Of a DNA stretch of 64,000 nucleotides, positions 44,969 through 56,700 are shown one piece after another. The position numbers were made by a program, and so were the translations under genes. Every line of letters starts with the position of its first letter. Within the stretch, counting starts at the first letter, position 1. This stretch comes from Phymatolithon calcareum. Taxonomy: Eukaryota; Rhodophyta; Florideophyceae; Hapalidiales. Under the pieces are notes generated by a model. The model saw only the letters and a program-made list of their open reading frames with translations. It was not told where the DNA came from and searched no databases. Where the stretch lies: the NCBI GenBank assembly GCA_977006965.1, contig OZ345378.1, positions 2,108,001 through 2,172,000 of the forward strand. Reading direction: 5' to 3'.

Positions 44969-46081
44969 TCAGCAACTGGGAATGTATGGTGCCAGATGAT
45001 GTTGACGGTGAACAAGGAAGCTGCGGACGGCGATTCGCTGGAGGTGGGAGAAGGTGCGTAGTACGTAACGCCTGAAAATGGGGCGATGTGTAGCCAACGA
45101 GACCTCGCCATTCAGGTTATGGCGGAGCTCATCATTCGATCCGCTCTCCCGCTGTGGCCCAATCCAATGGTATCCTATCCATTTCTGTGAAACAATGGGG
45201 GAGTCCGCGTCCTCAAACGGAATCCCGCGAACGTTGTTCAGGGACGGGCAGACAGTCATGCGGACGACTTCCAGGATTTTGTCCGATATTCCAGAGATGG
45301 CTCTAGTTACCTCTCCTTCACTGCAGCCGCCACTCGACGGTATTACTCCTTGTGGTAATGATTGTAATTCCTTCACGCACGCATTCATGACGAGCGCACA
45401 GAGCATCATAGCCAGTCTCCTTGAAAATGTCAACGAGCGTTGAGCTCTCTCTAATTTGACAATCCTAGTGGTTTTCCCCTACATACATGTCCGTCTAACT
45501 TTCGGACACAACTCATCGCCAGGACGATCGACTTCAACAGTACTGTACGGGCGCTTGAACCTCAAAGAATTGGAAGAACCGTAGTTAAGGTCAGTCACAT
45601 CAACACAAGTAAAGGCACTACTGTAGAAGCTGGAATAACGACTCGTCCTAACAAGACAGCTTAGTCCTCATTTGGGCCTGGTTTCCTCCACTACGGCAAT
45701 AATCACACAAGAAAGAGCAGTCGCCCTTGTTTGAAGCGTACATACTCGCCGGAATATCACACGATACACCGTGAGCTCAGTTTCGACACGATGTGACAGC
45801 GTTTGCAGTCTGTTCGCAAATCCCTCGGAATCGCAAAAGTTCCGCTGGGTGGGCACGAGACCAAGAATCTGGCGAAAGGGCTCTCGAGCAGCTTCTCCGT
45901 GTAGACTACCGACTGGATTAGAGGTAATCGAGGACCCGCGGACTGCTCGACGAGTGTGTATTGTGCTGCACACGATGATGGGTGAGGAAGGAAGGGATGC
46001 TCCGAAGTCGAGGACTAAGACACAGAATTGTCGCAGTCGTGATTTGGGCCGTTCGGGCCGGATCGTAGATAGTGGTCGCAT
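44969..46081 (-). other. Two unidentified minus-strand frames, gene uncertain
   Basis: Frames 45409-44969 (146 aa) and 46081-45668 (137 aa, ATG start) have protein-like composition, for example FADRLQTLSH-type helices and SEGEVTRAISGISDKILEVV. I recognise no domain and found no clean splice join between them. They may be exons of one gene or chance frames. Confidence 0.2.
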
Positions 46082-47323
46082 GCTGAGCGCAAGCAGGACC
46101 GGAGTGCGGGGCAGGGAAATATTGAATCACCCGCCCTACAGGTGTATGCCGTCTGAGAAACACCAATCAACAAACGCCATCTCACCACTGAGCTGCCTGT
46201 CGGTGCACCGTAGGTGGACTAGAAAACAATGTCATGCTGTCGGCTGCATGCAGGCTGGACTGGCCAATTGGAGCTCGAGTGTTGTAACTTGAGATATGTG
46301 TTGAGGTGTGCTGGTTGTGCACAAGTTAGGGTTTCGGATCCTACAGTACTGCAGTAGGCAATTTTGGAAAAGAGGAAAATTGGATCATCAGATAAAATAA
46401 TCGATCGCCCTTTCTACTGTAACTACTCAAGGTGCCTCTCGTTCGAGAATTATTGGTCGTCGAAAAGTTTTAACATGCATCGGTAGACGTTTGCATTGTT
46501 GGACCAGTAGGCAACTTAGAAGGACGGCGGAGCAATATCGAGGCCAGGATGAATAATGCCTCCATTCTTGTCTGTTGTCCGTTTTATAGACGGCCTAGTT
46601 TTTGATTGAGCCTGTAATACTGCGGAGAAAAGATGGAAGAGCATCGCACAAAGTTGAATAGTCATCACATTGTGGAATGTTCAACATTGAAAGTCAACCA
46701 GATCTGGACTATGTTGCACATATTCTCCTTTGCCCCAACAATGGTTCTGTCAAAAGCAATGACAAAAGAAACAACTCGACTTGCTCTTCAACTTGTTGCA
46801 CCATATACGTTCAGCAATTGAATACCACATTTGTATCAGGTAAGCATTTTATTTATGTTCACGGAACCAGGTTGTGAACTCCAATGAGCAACATGAAACG
46901 TTTCAACGAGATGATCGCATCACGATCGATATCCTTATGCACTCAATGAATTTGCGTTTGCACCCTTGCAACAACACAAGGTATTGGGGAGAAGTGGTAC
47001 AATTTTTCGACAACGACAAGAGCCCTTTTTAATTGCCAAGAGTATTATGGACTTGCAGTGCTACACACAATAGTCAAACGATTGAACAGATTCTTGCAAT
47101 TCTAACGGGGAAAAGCATCTTGCTAAGCCGTGGAATATGCACAGTAGAGAAGGGAATGTAGGGCGCATGTAGGCAAAATGAAGGGCGGGGTCGGCACATT
47201 TCATATGCTGGAGTCAGACCTCAAACTCAAGTCTGTTGTAAGGTATCGCCTTCAACGGAAGATTAATTCAGCAAAATTCCATAACGAGAGCAGCTGACGG
47301 AAAGTCCCTGTGAAGCTGAATCT
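46082..47323. other. Intergenic, no supported gene
   Basis: No conserved frame on either strand. Two TACAGTA/TACTGTA words lie near 46341 and 46419. Confidence 0.4.
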
Positions 47324-48038
47324 CTAGCGTTGTTCCACGCAAGTGCATATAATAAAAGGCCAGTATTGGACAACGATCAAAACTATAGCGCTGAAGATCA
47401 AAAGCAGCGGGTTCGGGCGAAAGGGAAGCGGTCGGAATGCGGTGTCGAATCGGGCCCCATCACATGAATCAAAAGAGGTTTCACCTTTGTTCCCCGAGAG
47501 TTGAGAGTTGGTCCTTTCTGTCCTACTTTTATTGCAGAGAAACGTCAATCTTGAATTAACTCGTGAAGTTGCCCTCTCTAGCAAATTCCCATTAATGATT
47601 CAAGAATGCGTGTTGATCTGTGCATAGATATGGTTTTCTCTCTGCACAGATGATTTGTGGTTTCGTTGCGTACTCTTCAACTGATTTAGCGTCCAGAGAC
47701 AGGCCGACCAGAAGGCGTATGATCAGTGGCACTGTTTCCCTGACACCATGCGGGATCAGATAGTACATTGGAAAGTAGAGTAGTGGTTCATCCCCGTTCT
47801 GTATGTGGTGAAAGACTACAACAATGGTGCTACGGTTCGCATGAGCTGATGGACTATGATCACCTCGGCTGAGCACATCTGTGTGCGATATGCGAATGAT
47901 CTCCGAGTGTGGGAGTGTCACAGTTTTACTTCTGTTAGTCCGTTTGACGATGGATGGTTCCGTTTCCAGGGTGAGCGGCATCACTTGTTGTGACAACAGA
48001 CTCGATTCCAAGTCTCCTAGTCGCGCGAGCGAGCTCAT
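47324..48038 (-). CDS. Hypothetical protein with C-terminal membrane segment (two exons proposed)
   Basis: Proposed 196-aa gene from ATG 48038. Exon 1 is 48038-47674 and exon 2 is 47549-47324; the 124-nt intron starts GTACGC and ends AATTCAAG. The join keeps frame (SLDAKSVEE-LTFLCNKSRTE). Without splicing, exon 1 stops at 47592. Exon 1 has regular amphipathic segments (STIVVVFHHIQNGDE, PMYYLIPHGVRETVPLIIR). Exon 2 ends in NPLLLIFSAIVLIVVQYWPF followed by IICT and a short hydrophilic tail, which looks like a single C-terminal transmembrane anchor. I do not recognise the family. The exon structure is inference from frame and splice signals only. Confidence 0.35.
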
Positions 48039-49318
48039 CAGCGGCCTGATTACAGTACTCAGGACCCCGCAGTGACGCCACAGTATATCATATTTGAGTT
48101 CTTCTGCAACAACTCATTGCGATTCGTCCATGCAGCCAAGAAGGAAAACTGCAACAACAAATTGTGTAACTCGTTGGTTCTATGAGAAAGTTAATTTTAA
48201 TTACTGCATGAAAAGGACCTCTCTATTAAGAGAGGTCCTTTTGGCAAAGTACTGTAATCCCTGTTTTTGCTTCAATTTGAGAGTTCTCTCTCAGTCTTCC
48301 TTTTTACACTTAATTGATAGATTCGTCTACCGAGCTTATGCACGTACAGTACGTGAATGTTATTTTTTGCGTGCAAAGTGACAAGTTTGGTAGCTCCAAT
48401 GGAAAGAGTAGACCTCGCCTCGCGTAAAACATTTTAGAGCAATCATGACAGGTGGCATGTGAAGGGACGAACCCTAAAAGTGTTTATGCTCACGACGGGT
48501 AGGTATCAAGGATGACAAATGAATTGTTCTTGGTAGCCGGTGCTCGAGCAGTACAGTATGTAGCGTGTTTTATAGCCATGCCAAATCGCAACAGGTTGCA
48601 GTGCAATTTTTTAGACTTTGACATACAGGCATCTCAACATGTCGATCTATCGCAGCATTAAAAAGACAGTAGTCAATATTTCACAGTTAATACCTAACGA
48701 CGAGTAATGTACCTCAGCACACAAAGTTTTCTATTCCGTATCATCAGTTACAGTAGTCCGGACATGGCACCACACCTCTTGAACTCTCACGCTTTTCCTC
48801 AATGACTCATTGACATGACGTGCTCGACTGAGGTGTGAAGGTGCAGTTGTATGTGCCCCTGCGAAGCAAACAAGAAATGCCCTGCCGCCCTTGCCAACTT
48901 CACGCAATATGCATGATGCATGCATCTGACTCCCTTGAAAGTCGTGATAGCTTCATACCGAAGTATTGGTCTACTGTAGAGAGAAAATAGCTACAGTACA
49001 AGCGAAATCACGCCCAAACTTTGTTCCTTCCTTTATTGCGAAAAGATCGCTCAGACGTAAGGTGAGCGAGCACCTGAAGCTATTCTTCAACAACGTTCCG
49101 ACTATCATAGTGGTATCTCACCACTCGCAACCTACCTGCTCCTCGTGTCGAAGCAAAGTTGCCAACTCTCGGACAGCACACGTTTTCCGCAGAGGAAGTT
49201 TTGAAAAAATTTCAAACTGTATGACACTCCCACCCATCCACTCTTTTACTGAACAAGATGCAACCGATACTGAATTGGCCGTTTCTGATCCATTTCCAAT
49301 CACTCTTTCCGGCGGAGC
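48039..49318. other. Intergenic with hairpin, no supported gene
   Basis: Contains the perfect hairpin at 48211-48242 and an unusual density of TACAGTA/TACTGTA words (about 48051, 48250, 48344, 48552, 48750, 48972, 48992). Confidence 0.5.
48211..48242. repeat. Perfect 14-bp stem hairpin
   Basis: AAAAGGACCTCTCT and AGAGAGGTCCTTTT are exact complements around a 4-nt ATTA loop. Confidence 0.95.
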
Positions 49319-50621
49319 ATGTACAATGTATCCGTCATAGGCGGCGGTCTCATCGGCCTCGCGACCGCACGCGAGTTACTTTTACGCGGCGTCCGGCGCG
49401 TCGCAGTGTTCGAAGCCGAACATGCGGTGGCGCAGCATCAGAGCGGTCGAAATTCCGGTACGATGCACCGTTCTCTCTTTCCTCTCGCGTACATTGCACT
49501 GATTGACTGACTGCTTCATACATATTTCTGTAGGTGTGGTGCATGCTGGAATTTACTACAAGCCCGGCTCTCAAAAGGCGAAGCTTTGCGTGGAAGGTCT
49601 TCGAGCAAGCTATGACTACTTCAAGCAGAAGGACATTCCGCATCGCAAAGTAGGAAAACTCATTGTTGCTCTCAACGATTCAGAGGTATCCATCTTGCAG
49701 AGCATATACCGGAACGCGCTCGAAAACGACGTTCCACATCTTTCGTTCCTCGACTCTAATCGTCAGATCCAAGTGATAGAACCTGAATGCGCCGGCGTGG
49801 CTGCCATTCATTCCCCAGAGACGGGCATTGTGGATTGGGGCGTCGTGGCCCATCACTATGCGGTAGACATTCGCAGTCTGGGCGGCACTGTGTATTTGAA
49901 TCATCGAGTAGTCGGCTTAGATTCTTCAGGTCCAGTTCGAATATCAGTTGAAACAGGTCGTGGTACGCATCGTGATTTGAAATTCATCCTATCAGACAGG
50001 GTGGTGACATGTGCGGGCGCGTATTCTGACCGCATTGCGCAATTTTCCGGTGGCAGTAGACAGCCGCAGATAATTCCTATTCGCGGGGAATACTTGCGCT
50101 TGTCAGAACGTGCTGCTGGGAAAATTCGCGGTAACATTTATCCCGTTCCAAATCCTAATGTCCCGTTTCTGGGCGTGCATTTCACGCCCACCATGCGCGG
50201 CGATGTAATTGTGGGTCCCAACGCGGTTCTTGCGTTCGCGAGAGACGGGTATGACTATTCCACAGTGCGATTTGGAGACGTTTGGCAGTCCCTTTCGAAC
50301 ACAGGTTTTTGGAAACTTGTCATGAGACATGGCGTTTATGCAGTTGGTGAAATGTATCGAAGTATTTTTCTTCGCTCAGCGGCACATAGAGCACGGCGAT
50401 ATATACCGAGTCTGTCCGTGTCTGATTTTAGTCGTGTTTCTGCCGACCGCAACGGTGTGCGAGGGCAGGCTGTAGATGGGCAGGGACACCTACTAGATGA
50501 TTTCCTTTTTGAGCAAGATGCACATGGCCGTATTTTGCACATTCGAAATGCCCCCAGTCCAGGGGCGACATCTTCAATACCTATCGGACGAACAATAGCA
50601 GATCGACTTCTCGGGTCTTAG
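49319..50621 (+). CDS. L-2-hydroxyglutarate dehydrogenase (two exons)
   Basis: FAD-dependent mitochondrial enzyme that oxidises L-2-hydroxyglutarate, a by-product of malate dehydrogenase, to 2-oxoglutarate (metabolite repair). Exons are 49319-49457 and 49534-50621; the 76-nt intron starts GTACGA and ends TTCTGTAG. The splice recreates HQSGRNSG-VVHAGIYYKP, the family's FAD-linked segment. The product is 408 aa. Rossmann motif VIGGGLIGLATARELLLRG (6-25), KLCVEGLRASYDY, CGKLIVA-like KVGKLIVAL, ETGIVDW, VTCAGAYSDRIA, GNIYPVPNPNVPFLGVHFTP, VIVGPNAVLAFARDGYD, and the C-terminal RNAPSPGATSSIPIG. The N-terminus starts directly at the FAD fold without a visible targeting sequence, so location is open. 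It converges on UTP20, 114 bp away. Confidence 0.96.
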
Positions 50622-50735
50622 CCTTTGCTGACACAATTGATGATGATTCAAGAGGTTAAGAAGAGCTTTTGTAATCCAACTCTTGGATAACTGCCGTATC
50701 AGCTCCTATTCTACTGTACAGTGCAGCACTATTAT

Positions 50736-53700
50736 CTATTCCTCTTCTCTCAAACTGTTGGAATTCTTTTCAAATACTTGGAAAGAAGCCTTTGCAACCC
50801 TTGTCCCATATCGAACGTTCTTAGGATCATTGCGCCGACGTTCCGCACGGCTTGCGGCCTTCTGTCGCCGTCGCTTCGCTGCTCTTTCCGGATCGATAGC
50901 AGTCTGAATAGCAGCCACACGTTTCTTTTCCACTTTTGCAGCTTTTCGCTTGGCCACAAACGTCTGGTACACATTGAAATACTCATCAGCTCCAATACTT
51001 GTCACTAGTGCTTCTTGGAGTGACAACGCAAGAACTCGCAGACCATCCATGTCAATTCCTGTGCCGCTCTGGTCTGCATCAACTTCTTGCGATGGCTCAT
51101 CACCGTTGTCTTCTTTCCTGGACACAGTGCCATTTACATGCGCTTCAGCCTTCGATGCATTGGATTTTGTTTCGAGAATCTGCACAATGGGGGCCACGAA
51201 GTATTGCAATCGGGGCTTCACCATCTCAACACCCCACCACTTATTTGCAACGAGCAAGAATCGAATACCGCATGCGCGTCGGAGGAGTGCACTATCTTCT
51301 TTTCCAACTCTGCTGCACAATCCCGACACTCGAGCTATTAGCCAAGTGAGGGGGCGATTACTGTCCTCAACCCCCACTTTCGACTCCTCGATTGACACTG
51401 TGTCGTCTTTCTCATTGGCGTTCAGCTTCATCTTTTCTTCTGCAATGTTCCCTGCACTGGGACATTTCCAAACCATATTCGCTACGCACAATAAATTCTT
51501 CAAACTTTGCTTCGCAAGGGCATCTGATAACTGCTTCGCCTCGAACTGGAGACACAATGTCTTCAGTATGTCTCGCAGAATCCCGTTTCGCGCCCATAAA
51601 ATAGAATACAGCTCCTTGTTCGTGTTAGCGAGTGCAGCATCTCGGCCTCCAACAGCAGAAAGATGCCTTCCAAGCAACCTCGCCGCAGCATGCCGTATCC
51701 ATTCGTGACTGGCCAGCAAATAATGCCCAATAGACTCCCAAAATGGTTTCAGTGCTACTTCGAGCTCGCATGCTTCTTCCATACTTCTTTCTCCGGACTG
51801 AGCAGAAAATAAATGTTCCATACAACAAAGCAGAGCATATACGGTTTCCCACGGCAGCGATGTCTTCGCAGAGAGAACGGACACCACAACTTCCAAACTG
51901 CTTTGCACTTGACCCTTAGAAAGTTTCTCACATTGAGCAGCCGAGGAAAGAGCAACTGCACCTGAACGCAAAATATCGGCATCGGCCTTATCCAATTGTT
52001 CGCCATTGCCATTTGTCTTTCCTCCAGTTGCTACAAGGGCTTGGGACATACTCAATAACGCACTGAAGCTTCTCCCATTGCCAATTGTGGCAAATAGTGT
52101 TCTCAGGGCTTCAGCTGCGGCTTTCCGGCACAGTTGATCGCCATCTCGAGCCACAACAGATATCAGGGAAACGAAAAAGTATTCGCATTCGTCTTCCAAG
52201 TTCTTCTCTGGTAGCTTCTCAATGATTGCCACAATGACCCCAATAGAAGCAATTCTGCCATGAGGGTGTTCATACGATAAGTTGCGAACGAAAAAATCCA
52301 AATGCTGCTTGATCCTCTTATTTCCAAGCGGGTAACTGATCAGGAATTGAACAGCGATGTTTTTGCATGCAGATCGAAGTGATGCCGATTGTGCTCTAAC
52401 GACCAATTTGCTCACATGTTCCACAGTATCGTACACATCAGGCAAGGATACGCGCGCAGATACTGTGCTGCGAATGAACACAAGGGCCGCTGACCTTGCT
52501 TCAACAGAATTCTGGTCCAAGACATTTCTTGCAATTTTAAGAAGGGCTTGCACGCGCTCTTTCTTGACTCCCCGCTTTTCATGATGCCCTACTTCTTGAA
52601 TCAACACAGCAGCAGCTCGAAGACAAGTATTAAAAAGCCCATCTTCCTGTGACCCCGACATCGGCGCAAGCGGTGCACCGGGATTGATCGAAACACCAAG
52701 GTTTCTGCACAAGACTTCTACTGTAGTAGCCGCCAATACATCTGCCACTTCACGTCTGCTTGAAATCGGCAGTCGGAGTAGGCGCTGCGCACATTTGAGC
52801 GAAATGCGAGTCAGAGAATCGTAACGAGATCGCATACTCAATATGAGCTCAGGGACAAAAGGTTCTAACATGGCCTGAGCATGGCGACTGCTTTCTGAGT
52901 TTCCAACAGCATTTACAATGCCTTTTGACAATAAGTTGTTCAAAAGCTGCCAACCCAACTCTGCGACGACGTGTGAGTTGGGAGCATTAGAGAAAGTTCG
53001 ACTTTCCATCATGGATTGCAATTGAGCCCGAAGAGCAGCAGTTGAACCACCGTCTTCTTGCTCATCTGCAAACAGATTGGGCGACGGCATGTTCGATGAC
53101 ACAAGGCCAAAAGAAAGTTTGAGGCCTTCGCCTCCAGTGATCGATTGATTCCGAGAGAACCCGAGAATGAGTTTTTGCAACGCATCGGTTAGTCGAGAGG
53201 ATAGCTTCGCGGACGTCGCGCCAATTAAGCGATCCACAAACGGCTTCAAAACAAACTCCGCATTTTGTGGAAAATCGATAAGCTCAGAAAGAATTTCAGC
53301 AGCTTCAGTAACCCGGATGGCTCGGTGCGTAGCTTCCCGAAGTCTTGAGCCTGTCGCATTTGGATTCACATAATCAGTCTGACTAGCATGCAAACCATCC
53401 TCCAATTCCTCCGCCAAAGCATCACATAACCTCTTCACGGCAGGGTCAATAGGAAAAATGTTCTTCACTCCGTCCACTTCGTGACTACAGTGGTCTCGAA
53501 TCCCGGATAGCAAAGCATGAACAACATGCACCACACTGTCCTTGCGATATCCTCGCACCAAAGCAGACAAAACTTGGTCAACAGTGTAAGAAAAGAACTT
53601 CGGATCTAATAACAGGACTACGTCCACAAGAGCTTTCTTGGCCGCTGCACGAACGGCAAACATACGGGAACGAAGAGCATTTGCAAGAGGCGCAACAAGA

Positions 53701-56700
53701 GCGGGTAATCTGTTGTTCAGTTCCTCGTCATCGAGTTGAGAAATTAGTTTCGCTGCTGCCACAGCCACGGGAGCGCGGAAAATAATAGAGTTGAGGCTAC
53801 GGTCTCCAGTCGTTTTCTCAGCCTTTGAGTTGTTCAAGGTGACATGAACTTCGCCTTCCACGGCGCCACTTGAGATGAACAAAATCATTTTTGGAAGGAT
53901 GTGGGTCCGCAAAAACCGTTCTTGAGCAGTTCGAGTCCCATCTTCCTCTTTTTGGCCATCGGGAGCACCAGGAAAAGCAGTTGCAAATCCTACCAATAGC
54001 GAATAAAGCACTTCAGCACGAGAATCATCATGCTCCCTTGGAATTCTCCGGATTATGGACACAATTTCTTTCCGGTAGTCCTGCCAAGGTAATAAATTTG
54101 TCGCAACATGGTTCAGGGATATTGCTGCTGAAACGACTTCACGCAAATAGCCTTCTTTAGATTCTTTTGACCTTCTGCTACTGGCAGACACAGCAGAAGA
54201 TTCAGGTCCTGTCTCCAAGGCCAGGCGTAAAGTCAGAGGAAAAAGAAACTGGCGAATTCCTTCTTGAACGCAAATAGTACTGGTCCCATTTTCATTCATT
54301 TCCACAAGTTTCTTCGCCAGTCGACGCATCGCCCTACTTCTTCGATGCACTTGCAAATGAACGACGTTTTCGAAGAAGTCTGTTTCAATATTATCAGGGT
54401 CCGCGAAATGGCGTAAGCTCCAGAGCAGCTCGCTGGATTGCAGAGATTGGTCGTTTTGTGCTGTTGCGCTACGATTTCGAACAATTTTTCCAAGGACACG
54501 AGAAAACTCCCTTCGCGCTGCTGCGCTGCAAGCCGAGGTGACCTCCCTCACAAGGAGGCTTCCAGCGGCATTTTCAATCAGAGTTGAACTTGATGAACAT
54601 ATCCATTCCGCAAGCAAATGAAGCGAAAAGCTTGCAGTTCCACGAACAGATACATCTTCGCCTCGAATGGATGAAATGGCAGCGTGAGCGATCAAGAGAA
54701 TAACACTCGGGGTACAAGATGCCGAGGCTGGCAACTCCGCGGATCCCATTCCACTCGCCAAAAAGCTTTTAGATGACGCTACATCGGACTTGAAGATGGA
54801 AATGCCACTTGGGGCTTTGTCACTGCTTGGGTCGTGCCCGACAGCTCGTTTCAATATTTTGATAAGAGAAGTATAAGCCTGTACTCGGGTGTCCAGGTCA
54901 GCCTCTCCAATCTGACTGGTATTCATTGCGATCGAGTCTTGCACTAGGTAAGACATCATTCGCAGTCCATTGTTTCCAAACTCGCATAATGCCTTGCAAA
55001 GGCCTTCTTTTGCATCCAATTGTTTTGCCAAACTTGACGAGCTGAAGAGTGGAACTATTCGAGGAACAAATTTGAGCTCGATATTGTCATCAGCCATTGT
55101 CCCTTCTTCAAGTGCAGCAGAAGTTATTCTCTTGACTAGGGAACCGAACGCAGAAATACAGGACACCAGGGGACCTCCATAAAGCTTTGACTCCGTAATA
55201 ATACACAGAAGTGAGTCCGCTAGAGAATGCATTAACTCCGTCTTCAGCTGCACACATGCGCCCATTTCCGACAGAACTTTCATTACCAATTCTACGGAAT
55301 CTCGACTCGACTTTTGCCGGTGCCAGTTGCTGTCAGACGCCTCTTGTAAATAGTCAAGTCGTGTTCGAAGAGAGTCCGAAAGTACATCAATCAGGCTCTC
55401 GCCTTGTCCAAGTGGCTTTAAACTTGACGAGCACGCCGATGACTTCTTCTTCAGCGCAATTACTCCAAAAGCAATATCGATTACCAGTTCCACAGTCTGG
55501 GGAGAGCAGGACTCTGACCGCAGGATACGCAGTGCCCAGTCGCATGCCCATGTATGCTTTGTAACAATAAGCCGGATATCGTCCTCCGCAAGAGATCGAA
55601 AGCAGGCTGCCAGTAATTTCAAAAATGCAGGAGCGGTCGTAAGGTTCTCGGCCCCCGATACGTCAAACTGAAACTCCAGCATTGTTTGTAAAACAGGCAT
55701 ACAGACAAAACTGGTGAGCTCATTCTCCTGTTCGAGCATAGTAGCTAGGAGTCGCAACGCATCGGAACGAATGTCTTGCCCTTGCCGTAAACGAGTTGAA
55801 GCTGATAATACCACGAAGAGTGCCACAGCTATTTGCCGCCACGTTGAAACTGGAATTGAACCGCGCAATTGTTGTACCATTGAATCCAAAGATTTCAAAA
55901 CACCTCGACATACATTCTCAGGTGGAAACCTCGTCAGCTTTCCGAAAAGGTCGACCTTGAAATCCTCTGCTTCAAGGTCAAAAGCAGAGCAAAAGTCGTC
56001 GACAAATGACGCCATACTGCCGAGCGCTAAGCCCGCGAGTTTAGGTACTGCAGTTTTCCATGGCAAGGACGTCACAACAAAAGAAATTGCCGCCGATCGC
56101 CGTGAAATGCTTCGTTGTCTCTTTCCACGCATTTTGGAGTAACACAGCCGAACAAGAACATCGATCATTGAATCCGAAAGCTCTAACCGAGATTGCTTCT
56201 CAGTAAAATTTTTTGCTGACAAAGTATCAGTAACAAGAGAAAGTTCTTCACGAAAAGTGTCATCAGCGACAATCCGAAGCAGAGACTCCTTGTATGGCTT
56301 CAATTCTGGAGATCTTGACGCACAAAGACACCGTAAAACCTCGGCTTGTGCAGCGGAAGACGGTCGACAGAGATCGCGAAGCAGACGAGCACGTAGACGC
56401 TGACACCTTTCCTTGTCGTTCTCACAAATTTTCAGGCCCCCCATCTTTTCCATTAGAGTTCCATACTGCTTAATCAACACGTCTGCAGTCTTTCTCGAAA
56501 GGCAGGACGGTTCAAGAGTAAGGTATAACTTGTCGACAATGAAGCTACGCATATGCAGTGTCGTCTTCGGATATTGGCTGAGAACTCTGATGTATTCTAT
56601 ATGTCTTGTCAGTGCCTCAACAGCAGCATTTCGGTCATCAACCTTCAAGGCATCGATGCCAAAAACAATTTGGCAAGTCTGCAAAGTTGACGCCATCTCC

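Noticed and set aside
48211-48242. Rho-independent-type terminator
   Set aside because: The shape fits, but the context is a eukaryotic nuclear genome, so it is listed only as a hairpin.
50950-51708. 252-codon plus-strand frame inside UTP20
   Set aside because: Antisense shadow of the UTP20 reading frame.
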